Assembly: GCA_964058805.1 (NCBI GenBank)
Contig: CAXKVV010000269.1
Span: 1 to 45,647 of the forward strand
Direction: 5' to 3'
DNA from: Schoenoplectus triqueter
Taxonomy: Eukaryota; Streptophyta; Magnoliopsida; Poales; Cyperaceae
Length of the DNA: 45,647 nucleotides
Below the pieces are notes generated by a model. The model saw only the letters and a program-made list of their open reading frames with translations, made no database searches and had not been told where the DNA came from. Numbering within the stretch: the first letter of the stretch is position 1; each line of letters begins with the position of its first letter. This document shows, in pieces, positions 30,501-41,400 of this stretch. A program made the position numbers and the translations under genes.

Positions 30501-33500
30501 CTGGGAGAAGCTAACCCTAGGTCAGAAGAAAGAAGGTGTAGATGAAGAAATAAATAAAGAAGAAAGCGAAGAAATCTGGGGTGCTTCGTGCAACATGGTA
30601 TATTCTTCCCACGATGAAAATATGCCAACTTTAGAAGAGATGTTCTTCCCAAATGATGAAGGGGAAGCAAGCACCTCTGGGACCAAGAACGAAGAATGTA
30701 AAGCCGTACTCCGGTCCGGGACTTATATACCCGAGAGACAGGCTCCCAAGGATTCCGATAAAGGAAAGGACAAGGTCCAGAATAAAGGTAAAGAGGTCGA
30801 GAATCCAAGCAAGAACCCAGAAAGGACCCGGTCGACGGGCGAAGAATATAATGTGTTGGCACATCTGCGTAAGATCCCAGCGCTATTAAGCATATTTGAC
30901 GCATTGATGATGTCACAAGACCTAAGGGAGGTATTAATCCAGGCCTTGCAAGATCCTGAGAAGTACAAGTCATACTTCGTAGAGCAAAATATGCAAGAAG
31001 CCCTATTCACCGCCAAACGGGCCGCCTGCATAAATTTCACGGACGATGACCTCCTAATAGGCACTGTCGACCACAATCGCCCGCTATACATTACCGGAAA
31101 CTGCGGAGGGCAAAAGATTGGCCGCATCTTGGTCGACGCAGGGTCTTCGATCAATATTATGCCGCTCAAAACCCTGAAGACCATCACCTTAGATGTGAAG
31201 AACCTATCTGATGAAAAGGTGATTATTCATGGCTTCAACCAAAACTCCCAAAAGGCCCTGGGAGCTATAATTCTGAACCTGCAATGTGGAAGCCTAAAAG
31301 CGCCTACTAAATTCTATGTTATTGACGCTGAAACTTCTTATCGGGCGTTGCTGGGTCGCCCGTGGCTTCACAGTAATCAGGTTATACCCTCTACTCTGCA
31401 CCAATGCCTGAAATATATTGAGAATGGTAAGCAAAAGAGAATTGACGGAGATGTCAAACCATTCGGGGTGCATGAGATTAAATTTAATGACGCCCAATAT
31501 TTTCTGCCTAAATCCGCCGTGGCGCCAAGCCGGCCTATAACAAAAGCAGGTCAGAAACCCTTCAGCAAAGGCCCTAAATTTGATACCTCATCTGGAGAAG
31601 AAGAAGATGTCAAATTTAATATTAAACCCCGAGGTGCTCGAGCCCAAAGACCCGGAAGAAAGTCGGGTGAAGAAGCAACCTTCCGCTTCAAACAGGTGGC
31701 TGCGTATAAGGCCCAAATAAAACCGAGCGAAATCAATGCGAGTGATTCTGAAGAGGAGGTCATTTTCAATTTTAAACCTGCCAACACTCCTCAAATTCAG
31801 ATCATAGAGGCAACTTCGGGAGAAGACTCCGAAGATTCCAGCAACCCAGGCAATACCACCTCGGGAGAAGAGTCTGGCCATGATCGTCAACCCTGGGAAG
31901 AGGAGTCTGACGAAGAGATCATTTATCACATCCTCAAGAAGCCGTATAAAGGGCCCGAAACAGATAATGAAAGTGAGGAGTCATATATGATCAACACGGG
32001 ACCCGGTAGCGGAAGGGATAACCCGGTTAGGCCGAGGCCTATAAATGACGAACGCTCATGGCGGGAAAATTTCGAAGGTCGCGTCTGGAATGCGATCGAC
32101 GAAATAAGGCACCAAGTTGAAAATAATAGAAGAGAGGTGTCTGAACAATGGGAAGTGATGCAGGATATCAAGACGCAACACAATGAAATCATGGTAATGA
32201 TTGAAAACCTGCAAACCGCGATCTATAACTCCGAGCTACTCAAGGAAGTGACGAGCGAACCCCGTTCCGGGACCCCCGAAAGACAAGCACCCGATGGCGG
32301 CAAACGGGTAATTGTAATAGTAGATGAATCAAAGGGGGAAGAAACGAAAGCTAAGCAACCGACCGTCATGCAAACTCTCAAGGTCAAAAAGAGTAAACCA
32401 TACTCTTTTCTGAAAAATAAGACAGCTCGGATATTTGAACAGGCCCTAAAGAACGGATTAACACTTCCCGTCTGTAAAAGACCCGCTGACATAGAAAGAG
32501 CCGGCGAAGGCGAATTCTGCCCTTATCATCGCATACTGGGCCATACAATTGAAGAATGCTGGGTATTCAAAGACCTTATAGAAGAAGGGCACAGAAACGG
32601 GACAATCCAACTCCCGAAGAGCTTTCAACAAGACCCAGCTCCGCATAACTTGAATAACAAGGGCAAAGGGGTGGCTTATACGATCTCGCATACTCCCGTA
32701 CCTAGCAAACCTAAGGCTGCGAGACGTAAGCCGATCAAAGAAATCTACCGCTCCAACTCAGTCATGAATATTGAAATAGAAGAGGAGATGGCAGCGCTAG
32801 AGATTACTGTGGTCCCCGAAAGGCATTTTAAAGACCTTATACCAAGGGAGGTGAACCACATCCAAACCCTAAAGACCTTTGTTGTGCCGGCAAAGGTAGA
32901 GCGCATCAAAGGGAGAACTATCATCCACAAGGCTATCATTTTCTATCAGAGCGATTCAACCCAGTCTCTGAAGAACCCTGATCACAATACTTGGAAGAAG
33001 TGGGTGATAGAACAAGAATTAGAGAATGCAACGAGCGATGACGCTGCATCTCATCCCTTTGGAAAGGAGCTGTATAAATTGGCAAAAAGGGCGAGATGTC
33101 TGAGAGACATATCCAAGGCCGAGGCCAAGCGCTTCGATGAACTCTGGAATGGCGGCCAGAATAAGGTCCTGGGCCTGGACGGCAAAATAAAATACACCCG
33201 GGGGTTAGGGTATAACTGCGATGACGCAGCATGCTTCGAGGGGTCTCTCAACGGGTACCGTATGGAAGAAAGCTGTTGCATGACTTCTGTTGAAATGCCA
33301 GATGACAAAACAGAAGAGGACGATACCCCGGTCCTGAAAAATGCTTTGAAGCAGCTAGAAAAGGAACCTAACACGGTCGATGAGTTAGCTGAAATCAATC
33401 TGGGGACGGAAGAAGACCCACGACCAACTTTCATAAGCGCGTCCTTGCCGGAAGAGGTGGCTGACAGGTTAAAGGCGTTCCTTAAAAGCTACATGGACTG

Positions 33501-36500
33501 CTTCGCTTGGAGTTATAAAGAAATGCCTGGATTAGATCCCAACGTGGCGGTCCATTACTTAAAAATCGATCCAACCTTCAAGCCGATTAAGCAAGCGCCG
33601 AGGCGAATGAGAATAGAACTCGAAGAAAAAGTCGTGGAGGAGACAAAGAAACTCATCGACGCCGGTTTCATACGGGAAGAAGAAACGCCAGAATGGGTGG
33701 CTAGCATTGTCCCGGTTAAAAAGAAAAATGGGCAAATCCGCATTTGCGTGGACTTTCGGGACTTGAATAAGGCGTGCCCTAAAGATGATTTCCCGCTCCC
33801 AGTAACCGAAATCATAATTGATCATACATCCTCCTATGAAGTCTTCTCCTTCATGGACGGTTATGCGGGCTATAATCAAATCAAAATGACGCCAGAAGAT
33901 GAGAGGCACACGGCATTCCGCACGCCGATTGGCATATATTGTTACAAAGTCATGCCGTTTGGGCTCAAAAATGCGGGAGCCACCTACCAGCGGGCGATGA
34001 CGAAGATATTTGACGATTTGATCCACAAGATAGTTGAGTGCTATGTGGACGACCTAGTCATCAAGGCCATGTCATATGAAGAACACCTCCAATATCTTGA
34101 GGTCGTTTTCAACCGCCTGAGAGAACATGCGCTCAAATTAAACCCGTTGAAATGCGCATTCATGGTATCATCCGGTAAATTTCTAGGGTTTGTAGTACGC
34201 CACAGGGGCATTGAGATAGACCCGGGCAAGATCAAAGCAATCACTGAATTATCCCCGCCAAAGAATTTAAGACAATTGCGATCTTTGCAAGGGCAATTGG
34301 CGTACATTAGGCGGTTCATAGCCAACCTATCGGGTAAAATCCAACCCTTCACCCGGCTAACTAAAAAGAATATCCCGTTTAAGTGGGATGGCGAGTGCCA
34401 GCGAGCCTTTGAAGAAATCAAGGCATATCTACTCAACCCTCCAGTATTGGCGGCGCCCATACCCGGGAAGGAGCTTATTCTATATACGACCGCCCTAGAT
34501 GGATCCTTGGGAGCCCTATTGGCCCAAGAAAACCAGGATGGTAATCAAAATGCGCTGTATTACTTAAGTCGCATGATGGTAGGGGCAGAACACGGGTATT
34601 CACCGATTGAGAAGCATTGCTTAGCCCTAATCTTCGCGGTGAAGAAATTGAGGCACTACATGTTAGCCCACAAAATCATTTTAATATCCAAGGTGGACCC
34701 TCTCAAATATCTGATGACTCGGCCAATGCTGACGGGGAGGCTGGCCAAGTGGGCTATCATCCTCACTGAATTCGACATCACCTATACACCGCAAAAGGCG
34801 ATAAAGGGGCAGGCGCTAGCAGATTTCCTGGCTGCACACCCGATCCAAGATGACTCCCCATTAAAATGTGACTTCCCTGATGAGGAAACCCTACATGTTG
34901 AAGAAGGAAGTCCTATATGGGAGATGTACTTTGATGGTGCCTCGTCGATTAAGCCGATCGCGGGCCCGGGAGTCCCAACTGTGCGAGCTGGCGCAGGATT
35001 AGTCTTCGTAACCCCAGAGGGCGGGATAATACGACATTCTCTAGTTTTAACTGAACCATGTACAAATAATGAAGCAGAGTATGAGGCACTCATCGCCGGA
35101 CTAGAGCTATCACTGGAGCTGAAAATCAAGGCCGTGCGTATCTTTGGGGATTCACAGCTGATAATAAATCAAATAATCGGCGAATACAAGGTCTTAAAGC
35201 CGGAACTAATACAATATCACCAGAAGGCCATGGAATTAATGAAGAAAATCCCATACGTGTCCATCGATAAGGTCACGAGGGCTGTGAACGGTGAAGCAGA
35301 TGCGTTGGCCAAACTCGCCAAGGAGCTGGGTGAACCAACAGAGCCAGAAATCCACATCATCGTCCGCAATAGGAGGCCATTATCATTGTGTCAAATAACA
35401 GATAATGCGAACAATGAAAATACTGGGCTAGAAAAGATGGAATGCCAAGAAGCAATGATAACTGAAGACGATGATTGGAGACAGCCGTTCATCGAATATT
35501 TCCGGCATGGCACCCTCCCCAAAGATAAAAGAATCGCTGATCAACTAAGAAAACGGGTACTACGGTATGCGTATGTGGGCAATGCGCTATACCGTAGGTC
35601 TTATGATCAGTTGTGGCTAAGATGTGTATCAGGGCCTGAAGCCGGACAAGTTATGAAAGAAGTTCATTCCGGGCTATGCGGAGCACATCAGTCTGGGCCA
35701 AAAATGAAGTTAAGGATCAAGCGAATGGGATATTATTGGCCCACGATGGTGGCTGATTGTGAAGAGCATGCAAGGAAGTGCCGCATGTGCCAAATACACG
35801 GCCCTTTTATACATCAAGCGCCAAACCCGTTGCACCCCACGGTAGCATCCTGGCCATTTAATATGTGGGGCACAGATATAGTGGGGCCCGTAGACCCTCC
35901 TACGTCAAGAGGTCACCGGTTCATCCTGGCGGCGACAGATTACTTTACAAAATGGGCCGAAGCCATCCCACTCAAAGAAGTCAAAGCATCCGATGTGGTT
36001 AAATTCTTCAAGACACACATCCTTTACCGATTCGGTACCCCACGACGGATAATATCCGATAATGGAACGGCCTTCAAGAGCTCCAAAGTCTATGCCCTGG
36101 CGGAGCAGTTTAATATTGATTGGAGATTCTCGTCCATTTATAACCCGAGAGCCAACGGCCTGGCCGAAGCCTTTAATAAAACCCTAATAAATATCATGAA
36201 AAAGACCGTAGACGGCAATCAACGAGACTGGGATAATCGTCTACAGGAGGCATTATGGGCTTATCGGACCACGTACCGAACACCTACGCAAGCTACCCCG
36301 TATTCTCTGGCTTTTGGGGTGGAAGCCGTCCTCCCTCTTGAGGTGGAATTACCGTCATTACGGGTGGCTATGCAAAATGATATGACCATGGACGAATGCC
36401 AACAACTTAGACTGGACGAGTTGGATGCCATGGACGAAAAGAGATTGATAGCCCAGCAGAACCTTGAAATATATCAGGCAAAAATGGCAAGGGCATATGA

Positions 36501-36723
36501 CAAGATGGCGCGAGTCAGGGCATTTCAACAAGGAGAGCTTGTTCTTGTCCTTAAGAGGCCGATCATTGGCCGGCACATCGGTCCAAAATTCTCTCCGAAT
36601 TGGGAAGGGCCATATGTAATTGAGAAGGTATACGAGGGCGGCGCATACCAACTCATAGATCATGAAGGTGAAAGGCCCATGCCACCGATTAATGGGCGAT
36701 ATCTGAAGAAGTACTACACATAG
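27598..36723 (+). CDS. Gag-Pol polyprotein of a Tat-lineage Ty3/gypsy element, 3041 aa, intact
   Basis: One frame encodes everything. Residues 1-330: Pro/basic-rich, with SVFSRLG twice in tandem. About 400-450: coiled coil. About 522-720: retrotransposon Gag capsid. 771-850: basic segment and CHHC finger (C815, H818, H823, C828). 1180-1184: protease active site DAGSS. About 1330-1450: acidic SGEEE-rich repeats. 1597-1676: second copy of the finger module (C1641, H1644, H1649, C1654). About 1990-2200: reverse transcriptase (D2087 and YVDD 2149-2152). About 2290-2400: RNase H (D2301). About 2442-2575: archaeal-type RNase H (D2446, E2492, D2518, D2568). About 2660-2960: integrase, HHCC finger and DDE (D2760, D2821, E2857, with 35 residues between the last two). 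It ends GRYLKKYYT. All catalytic residues checked are present and there are no internal stops. M14 (27637) is an alternative start, lying just after a splice-acceptor-like site. Confidence 0.95.
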   Translation: MTNNFQVFLFLQEMAFFGNFNLAPYTVMPAQSPEGKLFMFFGTIPQELTVYGPAPVATFTPATVRISIPDEEEESITLTPKGISNNIMASPTASPKRRRRPSKKTAPTAAAQTARNSQASRKRALDAYQNQLVARPAIPVSNKFTALRIVAKNSATGQLRQAWEVPKPTPRPTQRPQRRQDKSQTPAEAIYKAHRALKQRKSVRNARSRRYVSRPNQSQGMAQPQAIASTPHTRRSVPKATPSTQQVWVPKGSQPTKPQSQAQPSKAGKSNAPPESVFSRLGQKSVFSRLGSRIPLNSLKITAPDQTKKKRRTARYEEHFSVNTISISYDTDPDTDGEVNMVQDDQSPPNQAHVTNTNKNNGRKGRPPKRVNPEGNSREGEDHNENPDLFDNEDDVEARPEMPIDEIEILKGHIEARDEELIRQRELIATMLKQNEELIKAVKSLQESQDANFKAGSSRQEGVHSTKSNHKGKQPVDSKPHPHRTIDVEAEPTGISRKEIQAMIAQQMQIAGGGYAIPPVKNCGHPYPAIYDLEEYPKGYVIPRFRTFSGEGNKDLNPEQHLAHFVASCGNTGGNDALLLRQFPQSLVGTAFQWYYSLENNSIRTWDEMADSFRARFIMVSDKINIADLASTKPKKGESMTDFINRWRNLSIKCDRTLTEDEAVNLIMKNIDGWMGMLLGVTKVNTFKDLLRSVSNMERMSPHTVPSFMNNRPQRGARAETKVAFTSLKDKMVANADTQGGSSGTNGNNYNKGPRPNPGGSSRSFESLKQKKSKPYSFRKDKVAQIFRGALKNGLTLPASKRPEDADKSDEPNFCPYHRIIGHSIEDCWVFKDWVEKAYKNGEITLPKGFLQSPSAHEQANTISHEEEEVPGQSCEDQEEQWTTHLSKKSIKMLKALKKEPGMKWKDDITPVVPPKPRVYYKVDQSQDQVLKKRKKHRSNKSRKNKIEEYEQGSPEAITLQHFISKEDWEKLTLGQKKEGVDEEINKEESEEIWGASCNMVYSSHDENMPTLEEMFFPNDEGEASTSGTKNEECKAVLRSGTYIPERQAPKDSDKGKDKVQNKGKEVENPSKNPERTRSTGEEYNVLAHLRKIPALLSIFDALMMSQDLREVLIQALQDPEKYKSYFVEQNMQEALFTAKRAACINFTDDDLLIGTVDHNRPLYITGNCGGQKIGRILVDAGSSINIMPLKTLKTITLDVKNLSDEKVIIHGFNQNSQKALGAIILNLQCGSLKAPTKFYVIDAETSYRALLGRPWLHSNQVIPSTLHQCLKYIENGKQKRIDGDVKPFGVHEIKFNDAQYFLPKSAVAPSRPITKAGQKPFSKGPKFDTSSGEEEDVKFNIKPRGARAQRPGRKSGEEATFRFKQVAAYKAQIKPSEINASDSEEEVIFNFKPANTPQIQIIEATSGEDSEDSSNPGNTTSGEESGHDRQPWEEESDEEIIYHILKKPYKGPETDNESEESYMINTGPGSGRDNPVRPRPINDERSWRENFEGRVWNAIDEIRHQVENNRREVSEQWEVMQDIKTQHNEIMVMIENLQTAIYNSELLKEVTSEPRSGTPERQAPDGGKRVIVIVDESKGEETKAKQPTVMQTLKVKKSKPYSFLKNKTARIFEQALKNGLTLPVCKRPADIERAGEGEFCPYHRILGHTIEECWVFKDLIEEGHRNGTIQLPKSFQQDPAPHNLNNKGKGVAYTISHTPVPSKPKAARRKPIKEIYRSNSVMNIEIEEEMAALEITVVPERHFKDLIPREVNHIQTLKTFVVPAKVERIKGRTIIHKAIIFYQSDSTQSLKNPDHNTWKKWVIEQELENATSDDAASHPFGKELYKLAKRARCLRDISKAEAKRFDELWNGGQNKVLGLDGKIKYTRGLGYNCDDAACFEGSLNGYRMEESCCMTSVEMPDDKTEEDDTPVLKNALKQLEKEPNTVDELAEINLGTEEDPRPTFISASLPEEVADRLKAFLKSYMDCFAWSYKEMPGLDPNVAVHYLKIDPTFKPIKQAPRRMRIELEEKVVEETKKLIDAGFIREEETPEWVASIVPVKKKNGQIRICVDFRDLNKACPKDDFPLPVTEIIIDHTSSYEVFSFMDGYAGYNQIKMTPEDERHTAFRTPIGIYCYKVMPFGLKNAGATYQRAMTKIFDDLIHKIVECYVDDLVIKAMSYEEHLQYLEVVFNRLREHALKLNPLKCAFMVSSGKFLGFVVRHRGIEIDPGKIKAITELSPPKNLRQLRSLQGQLAYIRRFIANLSGKIQPFTRLTKKNIPFKWDGECQRAFEEIKAYLLNPPVLAAPIPGKELILYTTALDGSLGALLAQENQDGNQNALYYLSRMMVGAEHGYSPIEKHCLALIFAVKKLRHYMLAHKIILISKVDPLKYLMTRPMLTGRLAKWAIILTEFDITYTPQKAIKGQALADFLAAHPIQDDSPLKCDFPDEETLHVEEGSPIWEMYFDGASSIKPIAGPGVPTVRAGAGLVFVTPEGGIIRHSLVLTEPCTNNEAEYEALIAGLELSLELKIKAVRIFGDSQLIINQIIGEYKVLKPELIQYHQKAMELMKKIPYVSIDKVTRAVNGEADALAKLAKELGEPTEPEIHIIVRNRRPLSLCQITDNANNENTGLEKMECQEAMITEDDDWRQPFIEYFRHGTLPKDKRIADQLRKRVLRYAYVGNALYRRSYDQLWLRCVSGPEAGQVMKEVHSGLCGAHQSGPKMKLRIKRMGYYWPTMVADCEEHARKCRMCQIHGPFIHQAPNPLHPTVASWPFNMWGTDIVGPVDPPTSRGHRFILAATDYFTKWAEAIPLKEVKASDVVKFFKTHILYRFGTPRRIISDNGTAFKSSKVYALAEQFNIDWRFSSIYNPRANGLAEAFNKTLINIMKKTVDGNQRDWDNRLQEALWAYRTTYRTPTQATPYSLAFGVEAVLPLEVELPSLRVAMQNDMTMDECQQLRLDELDAMDEKRLIAQQNLEIYQAKMARAYDKMARVRAFQQGELVLVLKRPIIGRHIGPKFSPNWEGPYVIEKVYEGGAYQLIDHEGERPMPPINGRYLKKYYT

Positions 36724-37404
36724 CCCGGAGCGGGGCCAATCGAGTAGTATCTATTGTAAATAAATAAGGAGGGAATAAGTGTTCGTTTACACACACGTGC
36801 ACGAAACACAAACCCATGTCTAACCTCCACTTTTGCATAAAATTCCAAAAACCCTACTTGTGCATCTGTAAATAGAATGCATCCAAAAATCCAAAACCAC
36901 ACAAACACATTTAGCCCTATAAAAAAATAAAAAATAATGTATGGAATAAAGGAATTCAACGCCAAAACCACGCGAGAATGTAAGGCGAGAGCCTTGGTGT
37001 TTGGGCTCATAATACAAATACCACTGGGTTTGTCCATTTGATACAGAATAAACACAAAAATGGGCAGGGTTTGCAGTTTGTCCCTCAAACCATCTGTTGC
37101 CCAATGACGAAAGTTGCTCATATTGGTCGCCCGCGGCGCAAGCCAAGGGATAGGTCGAGCAAATTGGTGGCTAGTAAATAGTCGCTTCTGAGGGCATATA
37201 AATAAATAACTCTCGTATTGTTAGTAACATGTATCACTAATAACCAAAAATCTGCCTTCTTCTAATAAAAATGAAAGGATATATATGTAAAGCAATAAAA
37301 ACCTACTTTCCTACTCATAAAAAAAAATGATAATAAAAAATAATAAAATCTTTTCAATAAGGGGTTGCCACCTTTGTCCCCGACACCATGAGTGTTATAC
37401 AAAG
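36724..37404. other. gypsy 3' non-coding region, first part
   Basis: Sequence after the pol stop. Minus-strand frames up to 135 codons (for example 36714-37121) have no recognisable domain and no supporting splice structure, so I do not call them genes. Confidence 0.5.
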
Positions 37405-37870
37405 CCAGGTTGGGTGCATTCATCCGTAAAAGCACCACACGCCCGAAGAAATGGTGTGTCATAATCCCACGACATATCATGGAGGGGTCAGATCAAGGGT
37501 TTACGCTTGTACCCGACATTTCATGTTAAACAAAGCGGCTCGCTTAAAGAAGTGACTCAGGTCATGGAGAGCGGACCTACCCGATGAAAGCCTGTCTCGC
37601 AGGGATGCGTGATGGATGTTTGAGGGTAGCTAAAATATAAAAAACCAGGTTGGGTACATTCATCCGCAAAAGTACCACACGCCCAAGGAGGTGATCTGTT
37701 TCTAATCCCAAAATAGATCATGGAGGGGTCAGACTAAGGGTTTACGCTTTTGCCCGACATTCAGTGTCAAATAAAGTAATTCGCTTAAAGAAGTGACTCA
37801 GGTCATGGAGAGCGGACCTACCCGATGAAAGCCTGTCTCGCAGGGATGCGTGATGGATGTTTGAGGGTAG
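37405..37870. repeat. 240-bp tandem duplication in the gypsy 3' region
   Basis: Copy 1 starts with CCAGGTTGGGT at 37405 and copy 2 at 37645. Both run to TTGAGGGTAG (37620-37629 and 37861-37870). The second half, from about GCTTAAAGAAGTGACTCAGG to the end, is almost identical, whereas the first half has diverged. A shorter block (CCCGACA-CATG/AGTGT-AAAG) recurs just before and inside each copy. It lies between pol and the antisense gene. Confidence 0.85.
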
Positions 37871-38454
37871 TATCCCCACAAAAACAAATTGAGTGGAGAT
37901 GAGTGAATGTGAGTTTCCACTTTTGCACGCAACGGTGCACAAATGAGGGGAGAGTGGGTGAGCTTCCACAAATAAATGTCAATGAAATATACAAGGAGCA
38001 TCCACAAAATGGTGTTATCAATTGCATCCATAATCCAATTGATACTGGTAAGTTTATCCATCAGTAATAAAGGGATAAACGGGTTTATTCTGTACCCGGC
38101 CTAGAGGTCAATACAGACAGGTTCGGTATCCGTAAAATACCACGGTTACTTGAGTTTTGTATTGCCATAAAGAGAAATGATGTATAGAATCAATGTAATA
38201 GGATGTTATAAGATTTTCCTTTTATTATGATTAGACGCTGCGAAGCAGTTGTAATAGGGCGCTTTTGCAAATAAGATTGGAGGTGCACAACATGAATGCA
38301 TGAAATATTTCCTCGCGCTGCAGAGGAAGCGATTAAGGGATAATAATAAAGGCAAGCATCATCCACAACAAGAGATCAAAATGATAAATGTCAATGCATC
38401 CTATATCAAGTATAGCAAAAGAAAGAGAGAAAAGAAAAAAAATGAAAGTGCAGT
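37871..38454. other. gypsy 3' region, downstream of the antisense gene end
   Basis: No coding feature. On the minus strand AATAAAA (38226-38220) lies about 230 bp past the antisense stop codon and is a possible poly(A) signal. A purine-rich A/G tract is at about 38415-38445. Confidence 0.45.
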
Positions 38455-41400
38455 CTATGGGCCCAAAAAGCGGGACTCCAACTCTAATAGTACAGTGCTA
38501 ATAGTCTCTAAATGAGTATGGAGGGAGTGCCTATCCTCCTCCGAAGCTGCCTCGAAGTCCAAGAACTGAGCGAAGGCACTATCCCGGGCACTCGAATGAA
38601 TCTGCAACTCCGGGAGACGTCCCGCCAAATGTCGAGAGAAGCCCTCTACTGATAATCTGTGGTCCTCTAGCTCCTGCACGAGCAGTCGAGCGGGCCCACC
38701 ACTAACTCCCATGGAGCGGAGAGTGGCACAAGAGGAGAGCCGCTGAAGATGACGGAGTCGAGCAGCCTCCAAATGCCTGCGCAGCTCATGAATCTCCAAC
38801 TCGTGCTGGTATACGAGAGAGCTCGCATCCTGGTAAGCCCTGAGCAGCTCCTCACACCTCCTGGAAATGAAAGTGCTCTCGAGACGAGGTGCAATGAGTA
38901 GAGCTGGCGCGATGGTATCCCGCATCAGCCCATACCAGTCAAAAGAGAAACCACTGGGCAGAGAGTCCAAGATCTCGAAATCTAGCGGATAGCCTCCGAA
39001 GAAGGTATCCCGGAGTGCATCCGCCAGCGCGGCCAAGGCGAGCTGCACATCCCTCGATGAAACATCTGCAAGTAAAATAAATGGGTTAGACAAGTTGTTA
39101 TAACCAAAGAAGAAATAGAAGGAAGAGAAGATCTAACCTATCGCCTCGTCGCCTGAGACCGGCGGGACTGAATCGGGGGCAGGGATATCGGTCGCCTCAG
39201 GAGGACCTGCAGGTGCACTAGACCCGGCTACAAAATAAAATAAAAAGAATGAGTACATGGAAAAGTGAAATACAGGTAAATGATAAAGGAAATATAAGGT
39301 ACCGGAAGAAGCATGAGGCTCGGCGAGACCCTCGCTAACCGGAACCTCTATCTCTGGGCTGTGGAATAGCTGCTCCACCAGCCAGCTCTCATCCAACTCT
39401 GAGTCGTAGTCGACTGTAACCCGCTCAGTCGAGACTCTGCCATCTGTGGCCATGAGAGGCTGCTCGTCGGGAGATGAAGAAGCATGAGATGGCCCTCCCT
39501 CGATCAGTAATGGCTCGTCGCCTGCGGGCTCGACAGCCAATGGACTCCCCTGCTCTAAAGAAGCCTCCTCTGAGCGTGCAAGAGTGAGCACTGGCCCCAG
39601 AACCACATCAAAGGAGTCACCATCCCCGGTAGGCACCAATAAAATCGACGGTGAGGTAGGACCGTCGTAAAAGAAAGACTCCGAGCGATGAGGAGATGCC
39701 ATGTCATCGGCCTCAGGGTCTGTAAAATCTACATGTAAGAATGAAAATACTAGTGCATGCTGGCAACTAAGTATTAAATGAAGCACACGAACCTGCGACG
39801 GCAAGGTCGGTGCAAAACCCTGGAATAGCAGTGCTCACAGGCGCCGATGGATCTGCTGCGATGTCATCCTGAGCTACCTCTATAGGAGATGTATCACGAG
39901 CTGAAAAATAAACCCTAATCAGAGATGTAAATGAAGTGCGCCCGAGTAAAGATAGGCGAGTCAGTAAAGAAAATCACCCGAAGTGGGAGAAGGAAAAGAA
40001 GATGGAGAAGACGGCTGAGAGGCGCCGTCTCGATCTCTCCCCATGGTAGCTGGAGCCGGTGGCTCGACATGTGGCTGAGAATGAATGCCAACTACTCGTG
40101 GACGAGGGACCGAGAACCCGGGCTCCGCGTGATCATACTCATAAGCCAGCTCTGAATCAAAGAAGAATTGGTCAAAATGAGATGAGGCTTATCGAAAAGA
40201 AATAACCTAAAGGGATGATGAAGCATACCTGTGAGAATGGTCCTAACGGGAGCATGAGAAAACCGGCTGTCTAAACCCTGAAAGTCGACAGGCTCTGCGG
40301 CAATGGCCGGGAAAGGGCTGCGATCACGCGAAACGGTGCCATCTAATAAAGGCTGGCCATCTCGCGGACATGTACTCCGGACGACCACCGGAGGAGTATA
40401 CGACTGGTAGGAGCGAATGGTCTCATAATACCACTGTTGATAACGCCTCGTGAAGGTGGAAGTCCTAGAGGTGGATACCATCTGATAGCGAGTGCCCGTG
40501 CCTAGTCGGAAGAGGTGAGTGTAGCACCATCCGATACCCTCCAAATCAGCCGCCAGTGATGTAGGGCGGAGAAGAGGCGCTGGAATATCCTGATCCAAGC
40601 CGAACTGATGTGCACATCTATGTGGCGAATAGGGCTCGATGAACACATAATCGCCCAATCTGAGAGGAAGAAAGCCCTGACGAATACTGATCAGGTACTC
40701 CAAGTCAATAGGCCTGGCTCGGATGCTAGAAGGGTCAGAAGAGGGAACCCTGCTGTCAATCACCATCCTGTCAGCAACTCTAGATGTCCCACGGGCCACT
40801 GATCTGTCTCGAGAGAAGCGCAGATGGTCTCGGCTCCTGAAGAATCTATACCGGGCAGCCTCCGGAGTCAATGAAGCTGGCTGCACCCCAGCTAGATCAC
40901 TCAATAAGGGTAGACGGTCTCGTAGCGTGACCGCCATGCCGGGATCATATGAGCCAGACCAATGCAAATGGAGCCATCCGCTAATCAGATGCCACGGGAT
41001 CAGCTCCTGGCACTGTGAAGGACTACGAGATGAAGTCAGACCGCGGAGGCACCTATAAATGTTGGCCAGTACAGGCACGGCCAAAGAAATCCTGTCGCCA
41101 CGCGCGATCAGGCTCGCCATAATGAACACCGAAGGCCGAATGGTGTATGCGGGGGAGCTAGGCAATAAGAAATAGCAAATCCACCAAGAGATGAAAGCTG
41201 TCAAATAAGTCTCCCGATCCACGTCATGTGAACACAGGGTATCCTGAGATGGGATAGGGCCGTCGTGATGAATCTCGAGCCGACCTGTACCAAATGGATC
41301 TCTGGTGGAAGCCAGACCCGTAGGGCGAGTGTGGACCCGATCGGTGAAATAGGCGATCCAATGTCTGAACGGAACTCCGGGATGCCCCCTCCGTAAATGA

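Noticed and set aside
36714..37146. Minus-strand frames of 135 and 108 codons after pol
   Set aside because: No domain and no splice junction connects them to the antisense PMD gene, which ends at 38455.
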